A stretch of 64,000 nt of DNA from Ignavibacteriales bacterium. GTDB taxonomy: Bacteria > Bacteroidota > Ignavibacteria > Ignavibacteriales > SURF-24. Location: positions 124,001 to 188,000 of the forward strand of contig JAPLFH010000012.1 in assembly GCA_026390815.1 (NCBI GenBank). The letters are read 5' to 3'. The position numbers were made by a program, and so were the translations under genes. The notes beneath the pieces were generated by a model. It made no database searches and had not been told where the DNA came from. It saw only the letters and a list, made by a program, of their open reading frames with translations. Below are positions 27,447 to 37,100 of the stretch, one piece after another (the stretch's first letter is position 1; every line of letters begins with the position of its first letter).

Positions 27447-28619
27447 TTAATCATATGCCGGAAATCCTGTTATATCTTCACCAATAATCAGCGTATGCAT
27501 TTCGTGAGTGCCTTCATAAGTTTTAACAGATTCCAAATTGGCTGAATGACGCATAACCGGATATTCATCAAGTATTCCATTTGCACCAAAAATTTCCCGT
27601 GCTATTCGGGCAATCTCCAGTGCTTTCTCACAATTATTTCTTTTTGCCAAAGAAACCTGTGTATGTTTTAATTTCCCGGAATCTTTCAATCTTCCGAGCT
27701 GCAGATTTAATAATTGGGCTTTTGTAATTTCAGTTAATATATAAACCAATTTTTCCTGTGTTAATTGATAAGCTGCAATTGGTTTACTAAATTGTACTCG
27801 CGAGAGTGAGTACTGTAATGCTGCATCGTAACAAGCCATCATTGCACCAACAACTCCCCAGGCAATTCCATATCGCGCCTGATTCAAACACATCAAAGCA
27901 GATTTCAATCCAGATGTGTTTGGCAGTAGTTTATTTTCAGGAACAAAAACATCTTCAAAAATTAATTCAGAGGTAACAGATGCTTTCAGAGAATGTTTTC
28001 CTTTCATTTCCGGAGCGCTAAATCCTTTGCTTCCCTTTTCAATTAGGAATCCATTTACTATTCCATTAAGCTTAGCCCACACAACGGCAATATCTGCAAT
28101 TGTCCCGTTAGTAATCCACATCTTTGCGCCATTAAGAAGAAATCCACCATCGACTTTTTCAGCTTTAGTAATCATACCGCCTGGATTCGAACCGAAATCT
28201 GGTTCAGTTAATCCAAAGCAGCCAATTTTTTCTCCCTTAGCTAATAGTGGAAGCCAGTAATCTTTTTGTTCTTCAGAACCAAATTGAAATATTGGATACA
28301 TTACCAGTGCACTTTGTACGGAAACAAAACTTCTTATTCCACTATCCCCGCGTTCAAGTTCCTGCATAACTAAACCATATGCAACATTATTCATTTCTGC
28401 ACAACCGTATTTAGCCGGTAAAGTACTCCCGAATAATCCTAACTCAGCCATTTTAGGAACAAGTTGAATTGGAAATTTGGAATTACGATTATACTCCTCA
28501 ATTATTGGAATCACTTCGTTAGATACAAATTCCCTAACCGTATCCCGGACGAGGACTTCTTCTTCTGAAAGTAAATTTTCTATGTTAAAGTAATCTACAC
28601 CAACAAAATTATTCATCAT
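27447..28619 (-). CDS. gcdH: Acyl-CoA dehydrogenase, glutaryl-CoA dehydrogenase-like
   Basis: This 390-aa FAD enzyme resembles glutaryl-CoA dehydrogenase, which oxidises and decarboxylates glutaryl-CoA to crotonyl-CoA in lysine and tryptophan breakdown. Typical features are SGIRSFVSVQSALVMYPI (with the Arg and Ser near the substrate), CFGLTEPDFGSNPGGM, RYGIAWGVVGAMMACYD, and the catalytic Glu369 in KTYEGTHEMHTLIIG. Decarboxylating versus non-decarboxylating type is not distinguishable here. The start lies inside the last codons of recX (11-base overlap), an odd coupling of a catabolic gene to recA-recX. Confidence 0.88.
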   Translation of the reverse strand: MMNNFVGVDYFNIENLLSEEEVLVRDTVREFVSNEVIPIIEEYNRNSKFPIQLVPKMAELGLFGSTLPAKYGCAEMNNVAYGLVMQELERGDSGIRSFVSVQSALVMYPIFQFGSEEQKDYWLPLLAKGEKIGCFGLTEPDFGSNPGGMITKAEKVDGGFLLNGAKMWITNGTIADIAVVWAKLNGIVNGFLIEKGSKGFSAPEMKGKHSLKASVTSELIFEDVFVPENKLLPNTSGLKSALMCLNQARYGIAWGVVGAMMACYDAALQYSLSRVQFSKPIAAYQLTQEKLVYILTEITKAQLLNLQLGRLKDSGKLKHTQVSLAKRNNCEKALEIARIAREIFGANGILDEYPVMRHSANLESVKTYEGTHEMHTLIIGEDITGFPAYD

Positions 28620-29262
28620 TTAATCCAATTTCATTCCCAGTTTCAGTTATAATTTTTCTGTAAGCATTTTCAATTGTTTCGTAATCAAAACCTTTGGATA
28701 AAAGGAATGAATATATTTTTTGTTTTAACTTCCGTTTATCAATTATTTTTCTTGAGGATAAAGATTTCATTTTTTTCTTTGCCAACTCCAATGCATTATC
28801 AGTTTCATCAACATCACTGTTTTCATCAATAATTGTATTAATTATTTCTCTCGGGATTCCCCGGGCATATAGTTCTTTTTTAATTTTACCTAAACCATTT
28901 GTAGAAAGTCTTAATCTTTCTTCTACATATTCTCTTGTAAATCTTTCATCGTTAAGAAAATCTGATTGTTGCAAATCAATAATTACTTCAGTAACAATTC
29001 CCTTATCAAACTTGCGCTGTAATAATTTTCTTTCAATTTCTTTTGAAGAATGATTCCTTCGTGTTAAAAGGTTAAATGCTTTTTCCTTTGCTTCAAATAT
29101 TTTGTTTTGTTTACTGATAACCTGAATTAAATCATCAGTAAATGGATCGCCATTTCTTAAACCATTTTTAAGAAAAATCTCATACCTGATTAATAACTCT
29201 TCACCTGAGTCTAAAATTACCTGTACATTTCTTTTTACTTTCCTAATTGCCGCAATTTGCAT
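28609..29262 (-). CDS. recX: RecA regulator RecX
   Basis: RecX binds RecA filaments and limits their activity. The 217-aa protein has the three-helix repeats of the family: LLTRRNHSSKEIERKLLQRKF, DFLNDERFTREYVEERL and KIKKELYARGIPREIIN. The gene starts 9 bases after recA with a weak ribosome site, so it is probably translated from the recA message, as in most bacteria. Its end overlaps the glutaryl-CoA-dehydrogenase-like gene by 11 bases. Confidence 0.93.
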   Translation of the reverse strand: MQIAAIRKVKRNVQVILDSGEELLIRYEIFLKNGLRNGDPFTDDLIQVISKQNKIFEAKEKAFNLLTRRNHSSKEIERKLLQRKFDKGIVTEVIIDLQQSDFLNDERFTREYVEERLRLSTNGLGKIKKELYARGIPREIINTIIDENSDVDETDNALELAKKKMKSLSSRKIIDKRKLKQKIYSFLLSKGFDYETIENAYRKIITETGNEIGLNDE

Positions 29263-29271
29263 AAGAGGAAA

Positions 29272-30321
29272 TTACTTTTTCTTTTCTTTAACTACAGGTA
29301 CTTCTTCAACTGGTTCAACCAATTCTTTAATCATTCCCAGTTTTGTTTTTACTTCCAGAGTTAATTTTTCTAAAATTTCAGGGAGTTCATTTAGTTTTGT
29401 CCTCATCTGTTCCCTTCCCTGGAACCGATCTTCGCCATAAGTAAACCAGGAACCGCTTTTTTTAATTATTCCATGATTCACACCCAGATCAATTACATCA
29501 CCAGCTTTGCTTATACCTTCATTGTACAAAATATCAAACTCAACTTCCTTGAATGGTGGTGCAATTTTGCTTTTTACAACTTTCACTTTTGTTCTGTTTC
29601 CAATTACATCAGTTCCTTCCTTTATTGCCGCAATCCTTCTTATATCCAACCGAACCGAAGCATAAAATTTTAATGCGTTGCCGCCAGTTGTAGTTTCAGG
29701 ATTTCCAAACATCACTCCAATTTTACTCCTTAGTTGATTAGTAAAAATAACACAGGTTTTTGATCTTGAAATTGCGCCGGTAATTTTTCTTAATGCTTGA
29801 GACATTAATCTCGCCTGCATTGCCATGTGGGCATCGCCCATTTCGCCTTCAATTTCTGCACGGGGAACCAAAGCTGCAACAGAATCGATAATAATTATAT
29901 CAATAGCGTTACTGCGGATTAAAGTATCCACGATATCCAAAGCCTGCTCACCATAATCAGGTTGAGATATTAACAGGTTATTTGTATCAACACCAAGCCG
30001 TTTAGCATAATTAACATCAAGTGCATGTTCAGCATCTATGAATGCAGCAAGACCTCCAACTTTTTGTGCCTCAGCCATAATGTGCAAACAAAGAGTTGTT
30101 TTGCCGGAAGATTCCGGACCATAAATTTCCACAATCCTGCCGCGGGGAACGCCGCCAATACCGAGCGCCCAATCCAGCGATAATGAGCCAGTTGATATCG
30201 ATTCAACCGGAGCAATAACTCCATTACCTAATTTCATAATAGAGCCTTTACCAAAACTCTTCTCAATATTAGAAATCGTTTCGTCTAATATTTTTAACTT
30301 TGCATCTTTCTCAGCAGACAT
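29272..30321 (-). CDS. recA: Recombinase RecA
   Basis: RecA forms filaments on single-stranded DNA for homologous recombination and SOS signalling. Visible: Walker A GPESSGKT (residues 68-75), [39 protein letters not shown], and loop L2 region [22 protein letters not shown]. Length 349 aa with a lysine-rich tail. GGAGG stands 5 bases before the ATG. No LexA box was recognised in the 11-base gap to thpR, so regulation would have to come from further upstream. Confidence 0.99.
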   Translation of the reverse strand: MSAEKDAKLKILDETISNIEKSFGKGSIMKLGNGVIAPVESISTGSLSLDWALGIGGVPRGRIVEIYGPESSGKTTLCLHIMAEAQKVGGLAAFIDAEHALDVNYAKRLGVDTNNLLISQPDYGEQALDIVDTLIRSNAIDIIIIDSVAALVPRAEIEGEMGDAHMAMQARLMSQALRKITGAISRSKTCVIFTNQLRSKIGVMFGNPETTTGGNALKFYASVRLDIRRIAAIKEGTDVIGNRTKVKVVKSKIAPPFKEVEFDILYNEGISKAGDVIDLGVNHGIIKKSGSWFTYGEDRFQGREQMRTKLNELPEILEKLTLEVKTKLGMIKELVEPVEEVPVVKEKKK

Positions 30322-30332
30322 TTTTCCTCCGT

Positions 30333-30875
30333 TTATAACAATTTAAATAATTTTACATCTGAATAAACTGAACCGCCAGGTAAAAGTTTACTTTTCATCA
30401 ATGATATTTCATTACAGTAAAAACTTTTTTGCGGCAAAATAAAGTTTTTGAAACTTGAAATAAATTCATCATCAGGATTTTCTTTTATCCTCAACAAAGT
30501 AATATGCGGTTTGAACATACGTTTTTCTTTTTCAAATCCTAAATGTTCAAATTCATTTTCAACTTTATCAACTATTTCTAAAAGCTTATCATCAACTTTA
30601 AGACTTATCCACAGAATCCGCGATAAAAAAAATCCAAATTTATCAAATTCACAGGTAATTTTATTATAACCTTCCAAAATAGGTTTAATTTTTTTTATGA
30701 ATGGAACAGAATCGGATTCTTCAACATCTCCAAGGAATTTTAAAGTTAGATGAAACTTTTCCTTTGATTCCCATTTTCTGTCAATATCATCCTGATAAAT
30801 CGAATTACGAATAGAATCTATTTCATCAATTATATCCCGTGGTAATTTTAATGCTATAAATAACCTATTCTTCAT
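30333..30875 (-). CDS. thpR: RNA 2',3'-cyclic phosphodiesterase (2'-5' RNA ligase family)
   Basis: The 180-aa protein has the two HXT motifs of the 2H phosphoesterase fold: [11 protein letters not shown] and [10 protein letters not shown], with N-terminal RLFIALKLP. ThpR hydrolyses 2',3'-cyclic phosphates and can ligate RNA halves in vitro; its cellular job is unclear. It overlaps cinA by 11 bases and ends 11 bases before recA, so cinA-thpR-recA-recX forms one block, a known neighbourhood of cinA and recA. Confidence 0.95.
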   Translation of the reverse strand: MKNRLFIALKLPRDIIDEIDSIRNSIYQDDIDRKWESKEKFHLTLKFLGDVEESDSVPFIKKIKPILEGYNKITCEFDKFGFFLSRILWISLKVDDKLLEIVDKVENEFEHLGFEKEKRMFKPHITLLRIKENPDDEFISSFKNFILPQKSFYCNEISLMKSKLLPGGSVYSDVKLFKLL

Positions 30876-32121
30876 ATGGTATTCCCAGCAACTGCCTTCG
30901 TAACAATTCCAATGCTGCCTGCGAAGATCTTTCCTTATTTAAAATTCTATCTTCACTAAATTGGAATTTTTTTGCAAAGCAAACTTTTTCCTGACAAAAT
31001 CCAATGTACACCAAACCAACGGGTTTGGTAGAAGTTGCACCAGTAGGTCCCATAATTCCAGTTGTAGAAAGTCCAATATCGGTTCCACTGATGGCTTTAA
31101 TTCCTTCCGCCATTTGTTTAGCTACTTCCACACTAACTGATCCAAATTCAACTATTGAATCTTCATTTACTTTTAATAGCTCTACTTTTGCAGCATTGCT
31201 ATAAGTAACTAATCCTCTCTCAAAATAATCGGAACTACCACTTATATTGGTCAACCTATTGCTAATAATTCCGCCTGTGCAGGATTCAGCAATAGCAATG
31301 GTTAAACCTCTTTCTTTAAGTAACCGACCAATCACTTCTTCCAAAGATATATTTTCTATTCCATAAATATATCTGCCAACTAATGTGCGAATTTTTTGTT
31401 CAATTTCACTTAAACGGTTTATTGCAGAATCTTCAGTATCATCTTCAACTGTTATGCGAACTTTAACTCCAAATTGATTTGGTAGAAAAGCTAATTTAGC
31501 CCCTTGAAGCAGTTCATCCAAATTACCAAGCCTGTTAAATAAATAGGATTCTGGCATTCCTGTTGTTAAAAGATTTTTTACTTTTTTAATTTTATTAAGT
31601 TTGCCTCTTGCAATTAAAAGTTTTGGAATAACACTAAGTTCCATCAAGGCTTCCATTTCATAAGGAACACCGGGAAGCGATATCAAAATCTTTTTATCTT
31701 TCTCAACCCATAGCCCTGGAGCTGTACCTTTGGTATTCTTAAGAACGGAGGCAACTTCTGGAACGAGTGCCTGCATCCGGTTAATTTCAGTTAGCTGTCT
31801 GCCTCTTTTCTCAAAGAAAATTTTCAAATCATTTAGTGCTTCTTCATTTATGATTAGATCAGAATTGAAAAACTTTGATATGCATTTCTTGGTAATATCA
31901 TCGTGCGTTGGACCTAATCCACCGGTTACTATCACAGCATCATTTTTAGAAAGCGCATCATTAAATTCATTTAAAATTTCATCTTCATCATCACCTACAA
32001 CAGTAATTTTGGGAACTTCAAATTGATTTTCTACCAGTTTTGAGGCAATAAATAATGCATTCGTGTTGATGGTATCACCAATTAAAATTTCATCTCCAAT
32101 ACTGATTATTTGAATTTTCAT
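30865..32121 (-). CDS. cinA: CinA family protein (nucleotide pyrophosphatase plus NMN deamidase domains)
   Basis: The 418-aa protein has an N-terminal MoCF/COG1058 domain (IISIGDEILIGDTINTN, VTGGLGPTHDDIT, SLPGVPYEMEALM) and a C-terminal PncC domain (IAIAESCTGGIISNRLTNI, GLVTYSNAAK, GIMGPTGATSTKPVGLVY) with the Ser-Cys active-site loop. Such proteins hydrolyse ADP-ribose and deamidate NMN in pyridine-nucleotide recycling and are often next to recA. pgpA precedes it by 6 bases. Confidence 0.96.
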   Translation of the reverse strand: MKIQIISIGDEILIGDTINTNALFIASKLVENQFEVPKITVVGDDEDEILNEFNDALSKNDAVIVTGGLGPTHDDITKKCISKFFNSDLIINEEALNDLKIFFEKRGRQLTEINRMQALVPEVASVLKNTKGTAPGLWVEKDKKILISLPGVPYEMEALMELSVIPKLLIARGKLNKIKKVKNLLTTGMPESYLFNRLGNLDELLQGAKLAFLPNQFGVKVRITVEDDTEDSAINRLSEIEQKIRTLVGRYIYGIENISLEEVIGRLLKERGLTIAIAESCTGGIISNRLTNISGSSDYFERGLVTYSNAAKVELLKVNEDSIVEFGSVSVEVAKQMAEGIKAISGTDIGLSTTGIMGPTGATSTKPVGLVYIGFCQEKVCFAKKFQFSEDRILNKERSSQAALELLRRQLLGIPYEE

Positions 32122-32127
32122 AAATAT

Positions 32128-32592
32128 TTAATTCATCCTATTTATGATAAAAAGGAGAAAATGCACAAGAATCAAAGAATAAATTGCTGCCACAAAATCA
32201 TCAATCATAATACCTAAACCACCATCCAATTTCTCCAAATCTCTTGCCGGGTAGGGCTTAATTATATCAAAAATTCTCCAAATAAAAAAACCAAGTACCA
32301 TATTTAAAATAGTCTTAGGAACTAAAAGAAGCGAGATCCACATTCCCATAACTTCGTCAATAGTGCATTGTGCGGGATCTTTTCCATACACTTTCTCAAA
32401 TTTATTTCCTATCTGGATTCCGATTACAAAAAAAACAATAATTGCAGGAATTATCACATGAATATTTTCAAACCCGGGAATACAATAAATCAATAAACCA
32501 ACCAGACTTCCAAAAGTGCCGGAAGCAAATGGAATATATCCGGTATAAAATCCTGAACCGAGTATTTTTTCAAAAGAATTAATTCGCTCCAA
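32128..32592 (-). CDS. pgpA: Phosphatidylglycerophosphatase A
   Basis: PgpA removes phosphate from phosphatidylglycerol phosphate in the inner membrane. The 154-aa protein has ASGTFGSLVG, the acidic DEVMGMWISL, WRIFDIIKPYPARDLEKLDGG and IDDFVAAIYS, all family hallmarks, on about four membrane segments. The start is TTG at 32592 with AAGGA 6 bases upstream; it overlaps pgsA by 14 bases. The pgsA-pgpA order gives successive steps of phosphatidylglycerol synthesis. Confidence 0.94.
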   Translation of the reverse strand: MERINSFEKILGSGFYTGYIPFASGTFGSLVGLLIYCIPGFENIHVIIPAIIVFFVIGIQIGNKFEKVYGKDPAQCTIDEVMGMWISLLLVPKTILNMVLGFFIWRIFDIIKPYPARDLEKLDGGLGIMIDDFVAAIYSLILVHFLLFIINRMN

Positions 32593-33172
32593 ACATTTTC
32601 CTTACTAATCTTCTGTTGAAATAGATATATGAAATTCCGGTATAAAGAGTAATTAAAGTTACAAGCACCATACAAATGTATATAAAAGTTGGGTCGGTTA
32701 ACAATGCAAACAGTTTTTCATTTCCCAGATAAATTTGTTTGATAGTTTTTAAAGTATAGATTAGTAAAAGATAATAAATGAAAACCATCTGAATAAAAGT
32801 TTTCCACTTTGCCATATAACTTGTAGAAATACCAACTCCTTTATAATCAGCATAAGCACGCAGCCCTGTAATTGCAAAATCTCGAATGATAATAATTAAC
32901 ACCATCCATAATTCTAAAATACCTAAAAATGCAAAAGCAAGAAAAGCTGAAGCTGTTAGTATTTTATCAGCAAGCGGATCTAAAAATTTTCCCCAGTTTG
33001 TTATGTAATTAAATTTTCTGGCAAGCCAACCATCATACCAATCAGTAATTGCCGCAATGATATAAACTCCTAAAGATATTTGCTTTAGAAGTGGTTCTTC
33101 AGAAAGAAATAACACCAGGAATATTGGCGTTAGAATGATTCTGAGTATAGTTAACTGATTAGGATAGACCAT
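32579..33172 (-). CDS. pgsA: CDP-diacylglycerol-glycerol-3-phosphate 3-phosphatidyltransferase
   Basis: PgsA makes phosphatidylglycerol phosphate in the inner membrane. The CDP-alcohol phosphotransferase signature D-x2-D-G-x2-A-R-x8-G-x3-D-x3-D is seen as DWYDGWLAR followed by WGKFLDPLADK. The N-terminus NQLTILRIILTPIFLVLF is typical; 197 aa with several membrane segments. A 161-base gap separates it from purC and should hold the promoter of this block. Confidence 0.95.
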   Translation of the reverse strand: MVYPNQLTILRIILTPIFLVLFLSEEPLLKQISLGVYIIAAITDWYDGWLARKFNYITNWGKFLDPLADKILTASAFLAFAFLGILELWMVLIIIIRDFAITGLRAYADYKGVGISTSYMAKWKTFIQMVFIYYLLLIYTLKTIKQIYLGNEKLFALLTDPTFIYICMVLVTLITLYTGISYIYFNRRLVRKMFGAN

Positions 33173-33333
33173 TTATTTATTAAATTTTTAAATAATGTAA
33201 GATTGATTAAACTGTTGTTAATGAGACAAAAATTTATTTACTCCTAAATGTCTCCTTGGAATAAATCAATTGCAATCTAACAACAGCAAGTTAGTTTAAA
33301 ATTCTATAGTCTGTAAAATTTATTTATGATAAG

Positions 33334-34230
33334 TTAATCCAATTTTTCACCGGTAAGTTGAAAAAGTGCTTCTTTATATTTTTCGCTCGTAACTTTGATA
33401 ATTTCTTCTGGTAAATCAGGTGGAGGCGGTTGTTTGTTAAATCCAATTGAAATAAGGTAATCTCTTACATATTGTTTATCAAAACTTTCCTGAGCTATTC
33501 CCTTTTGATATTTATCTTTTGGCCAAAAACGGGAAGAATCCGGTGTAAGGACTTCATCAACAATTATTACTTTTCCGTTGTAAACTCCAAATTCAAATTT
33601 TGTATCAGCTATAATTATTCCTTTAGTTAAAGCGAATTCTGCAGCGGCTTTATAAATTTCTAATGTAGCACTTTTAATTTTCTCAAATATTTCATTGCCA
33701 ACAATTTTTATAGCTTGCTCTGCAGTAATGTTTTCGTCGTGTTCACCAATTTCAGCTTTTGTTGATGGAGTAAAAATTGGCTCGGGAAGTTTTTCCGATT
33801 CTACCAATCCTTCGGGAAGCTTTATTCCAGAAATCATTCCAGTTTTTTTGTAATCGTTCCATCCCGATCCAGAGATATATCCACGAACAATGCACTCAAT
33901 TGGAACAACATCTGTTTTAATTACCAGCATTGATCTTCCATCCAATACAGATAAATATTCCTGGCAAACTGCTGGATATTCATTTACATCGGAAGTTATA
34001 AGATGATTCTTTATAATATTTTTTGAGTAGTTAAACCAATATTCTGAAATTTTGTTCAAGACAATTCCCTTATACGGAATTCCTTGATTCATAATCACAT
34101 CAAAAGCGGAAAGACGGTCCGATGCGACAATTAAAAAATGTTCATCTAAATCATATATTTCTCTAACCTTCCCTTTTTTAAACAATTTTAGTTTTGGAAA
34201 CTCAGATTTTAATAAAACTTCTCTCTGCAT
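33334..34230 (-). CDS. purC: Phosphoribosylaminoimidazole-succinocarboxamide synthase
   Basis: PurC joins aspartate to CAIR in purine synthesis. The 298-aa protein contains [54 protein letters not shown] and [14 protein letters not shown], all family motifs. Its length matches the longer, yeast-like group of SAICAR synthetases. It is a single gene, apart from purD and guaB in this window. Confidence 0.97.
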   Translation of the reverse strand: MQREVLLKSEFPKLKLFKKGKVREIYDLDEHFLIVASDRLSAFDVIMNQGIPYKGIVLNKISEYWFNYSKNIIKNHLITSDVNEYPAVCQEYLSVLDGRSMLVIKTDVVPIECIVRGYISGSGWNDYKKTGMISGIKLPEGLVESEKLPEPIFTPSTKAEIGEHDENITAEQAIKIVGNEIFEKIKSATLEIYKAAAEFALTKGIIIADTKFEFGVYNGKVIIVDEVLTPDSSRFWPKDKYQKGIAQESFDKQYVRDYLISIGFNKQPPPPDLPEEIIKVTSEKYKEALFQLTGEKLD

Positions 34231-34448
34231 TCTTATCTCTTTAATTTTTGTTTATAAATATAAAAAGCTGAGTTGATTATTCAAACCTTAATCTGAAATA
34301 TTGTGGACAGATTTAGGATTCATTCTGATCGATATTGCAATACAATTTCCATATAAATATTATCACCATTATTTTTTTCCAAACTCTTTCTTTCTTGAAT
34401 ATTGATTTAAATTATTATAAGTTCATTTTGAAAAACAAAGTGGTTGTT

Positions 34449-34865
34449 ATGAAATCAAAACAATACCTTGGAATTCTCGGGTTAATATTATTGCTAATTG
34501 GAGGATTTATTCCAATTGCAAAATTAAATGAAGAGGTCATTTCTATCTTTCCGGTTTGGAATAATATTGAATTACAGAATGGGTTATGGCAGTGGCGTGA
34601 TATTTCCTTCTTTGCTGTTACTATAGTATTAATAATTTTTCTTACGATTTACCTGCTTATTGTAAAAAAGTATTTGGGATTTATTGTAACAGGTGTGCTT
34701 TCTCTTTTTATAATTCTTATAATTTTTATTGCACTTCTGCAAGTAAATTCAAAAGTATCCGGTGTGGAAGGAGTTTCATTTTCTTTTAGCTGGGGATTAG
34801 TGGTTGCAGTAGCATCCGGAATTGCATTCCTATTGGCTGGGTTAACAAAGCAAAAATTAAAATGA
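34449..34865 (+). CDS. Hypothetical four-helix membrane protein
   Basis: The product of about 138 aa has four hydrophobic segments: LGILGLILLLIGGFIPI, FFAVTIVLIIFLTIYLLI, FIVTGVLSLFIILIIFIALL and WGLVVAVASGIAFLLAGL. The first helix and following short loop resemble small membrane proteins of unknown function. I recognise no family. The ATG at 34449 starts right before the first helix; a longer in-frame reading from 34335 has AT-rich low-complexity content and is unlikely. It is divergent from purC and convergent with the radical SAM gene. Confidence 0.6.
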   Translation: MKSKQYLGILGLILLLIGGFIPIAKLNEEVISIFPVWNNIELQNGLWQWRDISFFAVTIVLIIFLTIYLLIVKKYLGFIVTGVLSLFIILIIFIALLQVNSKVSGVEGVSFSFSWGLVVAVASGIAFLLAGLTKQKLK

Positions 34866-34934
34866 TTATTTAACAGGAAATACAGGAATCAAATCATAAT
34901 TATACTTTTCTAAACTTTTAAATTATTTTTGAAC

Positions 34935-37100
34935 TTAAAGAATTATTAGAAAAATTTCTCTTATCTCTTTCCAAACTTTAGTCTTTATAAATTTTTCAAA
35001 TTCCTTTTCACCCAGGGGAAAACTATTTTTTAATTCTCCATAAGTAAATATCCGTTCAGAATTAAAACTGGACAGCTTTGCAATTTCACTCAACCAAACT
35101 CCAATTTTTTTGTCTACTTTCCAATTTCCTTCTGCAGAATTGCCAAATATTTGCAGCCCAATTTTATCGTTAGATTTCTTATAAATTGGCTGAGAACCAA
35201 TCCATAAAACTTTCATTCGATCATTTAACTCAATCTCTTTATAGGAATTGTCTAAATAACTCTTTATTAACTCTGCTGGAATATTTGATTGTGGCACTTT
35301 AAAATCAAACCAACTATCTGCAGCCCAAGCCAGACCAATGCTATGCATAAAATTGTAAAGCGCTTTGTTTAATCCATCTGAATATTTATAATAATTAACA
35401 CCTGTGGAATCTTCGTGTAACAAATCATTGTTGGCAAATGAATTTCTTGTAGACGATTTTATTTTTATCCCGTAGAAACCGGGATTCAAAGCAATCGGAC
35501 TGTGAATGGTTAACGTAAATAAATGCCAAAAAGCTGATTGAATAAAGTCCAAATTGATGAATTGGCGTACAATTTCTAAGCTGTTTATTATTTCCTGTTC
35601 AGTTTGAGAAGGAAATCCATACATTAAATATGCGTGTACTAAAATTCCAGCTTGCCTAAAATTGGAACAAGTAACTGCAACCTGTTCTAATGTAACCCCT
35701 TTGTTAATCAACTTAAGCAATCTATCATCAGCAACTTCCAGCCCACCGCTTACTGCAACACAACCAGATAAGGATAACAGTTTACACAAATCCTTTGTAA
35801 ATGCTTTTTCAAAACGAATATTACCCCACCATGTAACTTTAAGTTTGCGCTTTAGAATTTCAAATGCAATTTCTTTAAGTAGAGTTGGTGGAGCAGCCTC
35901 ATCAGTAAAATGAAATGCTGTTTTACCTGTTTGAGAAATTAAATCTTCCATACAATCTACAACAGTAACAGCTTTTGCTGGAGAATATCTTCGTATGTAA
36001 TCCAAGGTTACATCACAGAAAGTACATTTTTGCCAATAGCATCCGTGTGCAACCATAAGTTTATTCCAATAGCCATCAGTCCAAAGACGGTACATGGGAT
36101 TTAGCATTTCTGTAATTGATATATAATCATCCGGATTAATTCCTGCTAAATATGGGGAATTAAAATTATCATGCTTAAATAGTTCATTATGATCATTTTC
36201 AGAAAAAATTAATGTACCATTATTGCGTCGCAATGTTCTGATAAAATTTTTAGGTTTATTCTTACTATGTAAATTATTAATTATACTTAGCAGCGGAAGT
36301 TCACCATCATCGTAAGTAATGTAATCAGTATAATCAAATATTTTAGAGTCTTTTATATTTCTTAATTCGGTATTCACATATCCACCACCAAAAACAATTT
36401 TAGTTTTAGGAAAATTATCTTTTACAAATTTTGATGATACCAATGCACCTAAAAGATTTCCTGGAAATGGAATAGTATAACCTACCAGATGGGGTTTATA
36501 ATCTCTAATTTTTTTAGAAGTTTCTTCAATGATAAAATCCTCAATCAAATTTGTTGTTCGAGTTAATTCCTTAAGAATTGGTCCGAAGGTTGAAAGGCTT
36601 GTAGCAATTTTTTCACCGTACCTGCTTAATCCAAAATGTGGTGAGATTGTATTACGGATTAAATTTGTTAAATCATCTATTAAAAGTGAGCAGTAATATT
36701 TTGCTTTGTCTTGAATGCTAAAATACCCAAATGCGTCTTCAGGAATTTCCTTTTCGAATGACTTCCCTTTTGGCAGGAAATCTTCATTTATAATTCGGTA
36801 TGCAAGATTTTGATTTCTTCCTTGTAAAAAATTTATAACTGCATCAATTACATCAATATAATTTTGGGATAACGCCAGGCATCGGATTATATATTGATCT
36901 TTTTTTGATTTTTGCCCGGCAATTGTAGAAAATATTTTAGTTAATCCTTCTTTGGAAAATATACGAAGAGTAACAGCTAATGATAAATCAAAATTAATAA
37001 CTTCATAACCATTTGATTTAAGAAATCCTGCTAATTGAGTTGTAGATGGATATGGTGTGTTTATTTGTGTAAATGGAGGAATTATCAACAGAACTTTCAT
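34935..37100 (-). CDS. B12-binding-domain radical SAM protein
   Basis: The 721-aa protein has an N-terminal cobalamin-binding-like domain (LLIIPPFTQINTPYPS at the start, KIVFGGGYVN near residue 240) and a radical SAM TIM-barrel with cysteines in GCYWQKCTFCD (about residues 354, 359, 362). The spacing is CX4CX2C, one residue more than the textbook CX3CX2C. VSGGLEVADDRLLKLINKGV and YLMYGFPSQTEQEI are typical barrel motifs. B12 radical SAM enzymes often methylate or rearrange unreactive carbons; the substrate is unknown. The ATG at 37100 overlaps the upstream gene's TGA as TGATG, so its translation is coupled to the nuclease candidate. Confidence 0.88.
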   Translation of the reverse strand: MKVLLIIPPFTQINTPYPSTTQLAGFLKSNGYEVINFDLSLAVTLRIFSKEGLTKIFSTIAGQKSKKDQYIIRCLALSQNYIDVIDAVINFLQGRNQNLAYRIINEDFLPKGKSFEKEIPEDAFGYFSIQDKAKYYCSLLIDDLTNLIRNTISPHFGLSRYGEKIATSLSTFGPILKELTRTTNLIEDFIIEETSKKIRDYKPHLVGYTIPFPGNLLGALVSSKFVKDNFPKTKIVFGGGYVNTELRNIKDSKIFDYTDYITYDDGELPLLSIINNLHSKNKPKNFIRTLRRNNGTLIFSENDHNELFKHDNFNSPYLAGINPDDYISITEMLNPMYRLWTDGYWNKLMVAHGCYWQKCTFCDVTLDYIRRYSPAKAVTVVDCMEDLISQTGKTAFHFTDEAAPPTLLKEIAFEILKRKLKVTWWGNIRFEKAFTKDLCKLLSLSGCVAVSGGLEVADDRLLKLINKGVTLEQVAVTCSNFRQAGILVHAYLMYGFPSQTEQEIINSLEIVRQFINLDFIQSAFWHLFTLTIHSPIALNPGFYGIKIKSSTRNSFANNDLLHEDSTGVNYYKYSDGLNKALYNFMHSIGLAWAADSWFDFKVPQSNIPAELIKSYLDNSYKEIELNDRMKVLWIGSQPIYKKSNDKIGLQIFGNSAEGNWKVDKKIGVWLSEIAKLSSFNSERIFTYGELKNSFPLGEKEFEKFIKTKVWKEIREIFLIIL

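Noticed and set aside
33212-33286. Inverted repeat CTGTTGTTA / TAACAACAG between pgsA and purC
   Set aside because: The arms are 57 bases apart without supporting stem or T run; chance in AT-rich sequence is likely.
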